From positions 1 through 64,000 of the forward strand of contig NZ_ADNU01000037.1 in assembly GCF_000178455.1 (NCBI RefSeq): a stretch of DNA of 64,000 nt. The letters run 5' to 3'. The translations under genes were made by a program, and so were the position numbers. Under the pieces are notes generated by a model that had not been told where the DNA came from, did no database searches, and saw only the letters and a list, made by a program, of their open reading frames with translations. Source of the DNA: Brevibacterium mcbrellneri ATCC 49030 (GTDB lineage Bacteria; Actinomycetota; Actinomycetes; Actinomycetales; Brevibacteriaceae). Every line of letters starts with the position of its first letter. Position 1 is the first letter of the stretch. Of this stretch, positions 62,699-64,000 are shown piece after piece.

Positions 62699-64000
62699 AT
62701 GGCCAACAACAACAACGATCTGAAACGTCGGGAACCTAAAGGGCCCGACAATAAGGATTCCAGCAAGTCCAGCGTGAAGAAGTTGACGCGTGGACCCGTC
62801 CTGTGGATCGTGCTCGCAATTGTCATCGTTTCTATTGGGATGATGTGGCTGTCCGGGGGTGGCTACCAGCGCATCGACACCAAACAGGGACTTGAACTGC
62901 TTAACGGCAAGACCGTGGAACAGATCAAGGTTGTTGACGGTGACCAGCGTGTAGACATGGTGTTGACCGAAGATTACAAGGTCGACGACCGGAACTACGG
63001 CAAGCGCGTGCAATTCTTCTACGTGGAGCCACGTGGAGATCAGGTCATTAAGGCAATCAACGACGCTGACATTAAAAAGGGCTACACGGACGAAGTTCCT
63101 AAGCGGTCGTTCCTCACCTCTCTGCTTCTCAACGTTATTCCGTTCGTCATCATCTTGGCTGTTTTCTGGTTCCTGCTCTCGCAGATGTCCGGGGGCGCCA
63201 AGGGGATCATGAACTTTGGTAAATCCAAAGCAAAAATGGTCAACAAAGAACACCCCGACGTCACGTTTAAAGACGTTGCGGGTGTAGACGAAGCGCTGGA
63301 AGAGCTCCAAGAAATTAAGGAGTTCTTGGCTGAACCAAAGAAGTTCACGGACTTGGGAGCCAAGATCCCTAAGGGTGTCATGCTCTACGGCCCTCCCGGA
63401 ACCGGTAAAACCCTATTGGCCCGTGCTGTTGCTGGAGAAGCGGGCGTGCCGTTCTTCTCTATTTCTGGTTCCGACTTTGTTGAAATGTACGTGGGTGTGG
63501 GTGCTTCACGTGTCCGCGACCTGTTCGAACAGGCTAAGAACAACTCACCGGCCATCATCTTCATTGACGAAATCGACGCAGTTGGTCGTCAGCGCGGTGC
63601 CGGAATGGGGGGCGGTAACGACGAACGCGAACAGACACTCAACCAGTTGCTCGTTGAGATGGACGGTTTCGACGCCACCACCAACGTGATCCTCATCGCG
63701 GCAACCAACCGCCCCGATGTTCTGGACCCCGCTCTTTTGCGTCCTGGACGTTTCGACCGCCAGGTCAACGTGGAAGTCCCCGACATGAAGGGACGCCAAC
63801 ACATTCTGGGAGTCCACGCGCGCAACAAACCGCTTGCGCCTGAAGTGGACCTTGGGCAAATCGCTAAACGCACCCCAGGTTTCTCTGGTGCAGACTTGGC
63901 GAACGTCCTCAACGAAGCGGCCCTGCTCACGGCACGTTCGGGTCGCACGCAGATCGACAACCGAATCCTGGACGAAGCGATTGACCGCGTGATCGCCGGG
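62699..64000 (+). CDS. ftsH: ATP-dependent zinc metalloprotease FtsH (3'-truncated by window edge)
   Basis: Membrane AAA+ protease, 434 residues visible with the frame open at the window end. ATG 62699 follows AGAGAG. It has a short hydrophilic N-terminus, helix 1 (about 35-52, [18 protein letters not shown]), an exported domain of about 85 residues and helix 2 (about 142-160, [19 protein letters not shown]). The AAA module has Walker [18 protein letters not shown], the pore motif region [15 protein letters not shown], Walker [17 protein letters not shown] and the second-region-of-homology segment [20 protein letters not shown]. The HEXXH protease domain lies beyond the window. Rv3610c counterpart; it follows hpt by 43 nt. 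Confidence 0.96.
   Translation, partial: MANNNNDLKRREPKGPDNKDSSKSSVKKLTRGPVLWIVLAIVIVSIGMMWLSGGGYQRIDTKQGLELLNGKTVEQIKVVDGDQRVDMVLTEDYKVDDRNYGKRVQFFYVEPRGDQVIKAINDADIKKGYTDEVPKRSFLTSLLLNVIPFVIILAVFWFLLSQMSGGAKGIMNFGKSKAKMVNKEHPDVTFKDVAGVDEALEELQEIKEFLAEPKKFTDLGAKIPKGVMLYGPPGTGKTLLARAVAGEAGVPFFSISGSDFVEMYVGVGASRVRDLFEQAKNNSPAIIFIDEIDAVGRQRGAGMGGGNDEREQTLNQLLVEMDGFDATTNVILIAATNRPDVLDPALLRPGRFDRQVNVEVPDMKGRQHILGVHARNKPLAPEVDLGQIAKRTPGFSGADLANVLNEAALLTARSGRTQIDNRILDEAIDRVIAG

Overview
This 64-kb window is ordinary actinobacterial chromosome interrupted by one clear mobile element and two accessory patches. It is GC-rich (roughly 58-60 percent by eye). GTG starts are common, overlapping ATGA/GTGA junctions are frequent, and it carries actinobacterial markers: a Ssd/TadABC pilus locus with a DUF4244 pilin, DUF2342 peptidase, LGFP-repeat amidase, biotinylated acyl-CoA carboxylase and a topA-tmk-holB block. 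From memory, much of the order matches the M. tuberculosis blocks Rv3674c-Rv3644c (nth, NUDIX, holin-like, acs, ssd, tad, helicase, topA, holB), Rv2502c-Rv2498c (accD1, accA1, fadE19, MaoC, citE) and Rv3628-Rv3610c (ppa, dacB, DUF2342, tilS, hpt, ftsH). A Micrococcales-like actinobacterium is the best guess; I cannot name the species.

Layout. 0-6.5 kb: end of nth, a CoA-type NUDIX hydrolase, a holin-superfamily membrane protein, acs, and a very large disordered membrane protein. 6.7-11.7 kb: the Tad/Flp pilus operon. 11.7-14.5 kb: an accessory catabolic cassette (GntR regulator, flavin-binding protein, MHS transporter). 14.7-20.5 kb: a DUF222-HNH (13E12-type) gene under an SOS-box-like promoter, decayed copies of its tail, and between them a 2,997-bp IS481-family element. 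That element has a GCTAGC target duplication and carries an AbrB-ABC transporter operon that reads directly into its transposase. 20.5-31.7 kb: MrfA/YprA-type helicase, methyltransferase, topA, a lipoate-ligase-family gene, a membrane-fused thymidylate kinase and holB. 31.7-36.7 kb: an M20 peptidase, the DUF4178-DUF2617-DUF4247-DUF350-aminopropyltransferase operon and tRNA-Thr(CGT). 36.7-45.4 kb: a universal stress protein, then a TetR-controlled leucine/branched acyl-CoA degradation cluster with a polysaccharide deacetylase gene embedded in it. 45.5-49.6 kb: LGFP amidase and the amt-glnK nitrogen operon. 49.6-57.3 kb: def, msrA, an MFS exporter, an RND pump and a CPBP protease. 57.3-64 kb: VOC protein, ppa, dacB, DUF2342 peptidase, tilS, hpt and the start of ftsH.

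Most worth a second look: (1) the IS481-type element whose transposase is the last gene of an AbrB-regulated transporter operon, with a perfect 10-bp inverted-repeat operator over the promoter and a stop codon that comes from the target site; (2) a heptamer, CCGAGGT, seen about 63 times on both strands, in all frames and between genes, but absent from the 6-kb accessory block; (3) an SOS-type operator over the DUF222-HNH promoter; (4) a perfect 16-bp inverted repeat around the start codon of the VOC gene; (5) a clamp-loader delta-prime subunit that has lost its zinc cysteines; (6) recurring leaderless-start architecture, including two divergent genes whose start codons are only 48 bp apart.

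All identifications rest on reading motifs and remembered family knowledge; no database search was run.
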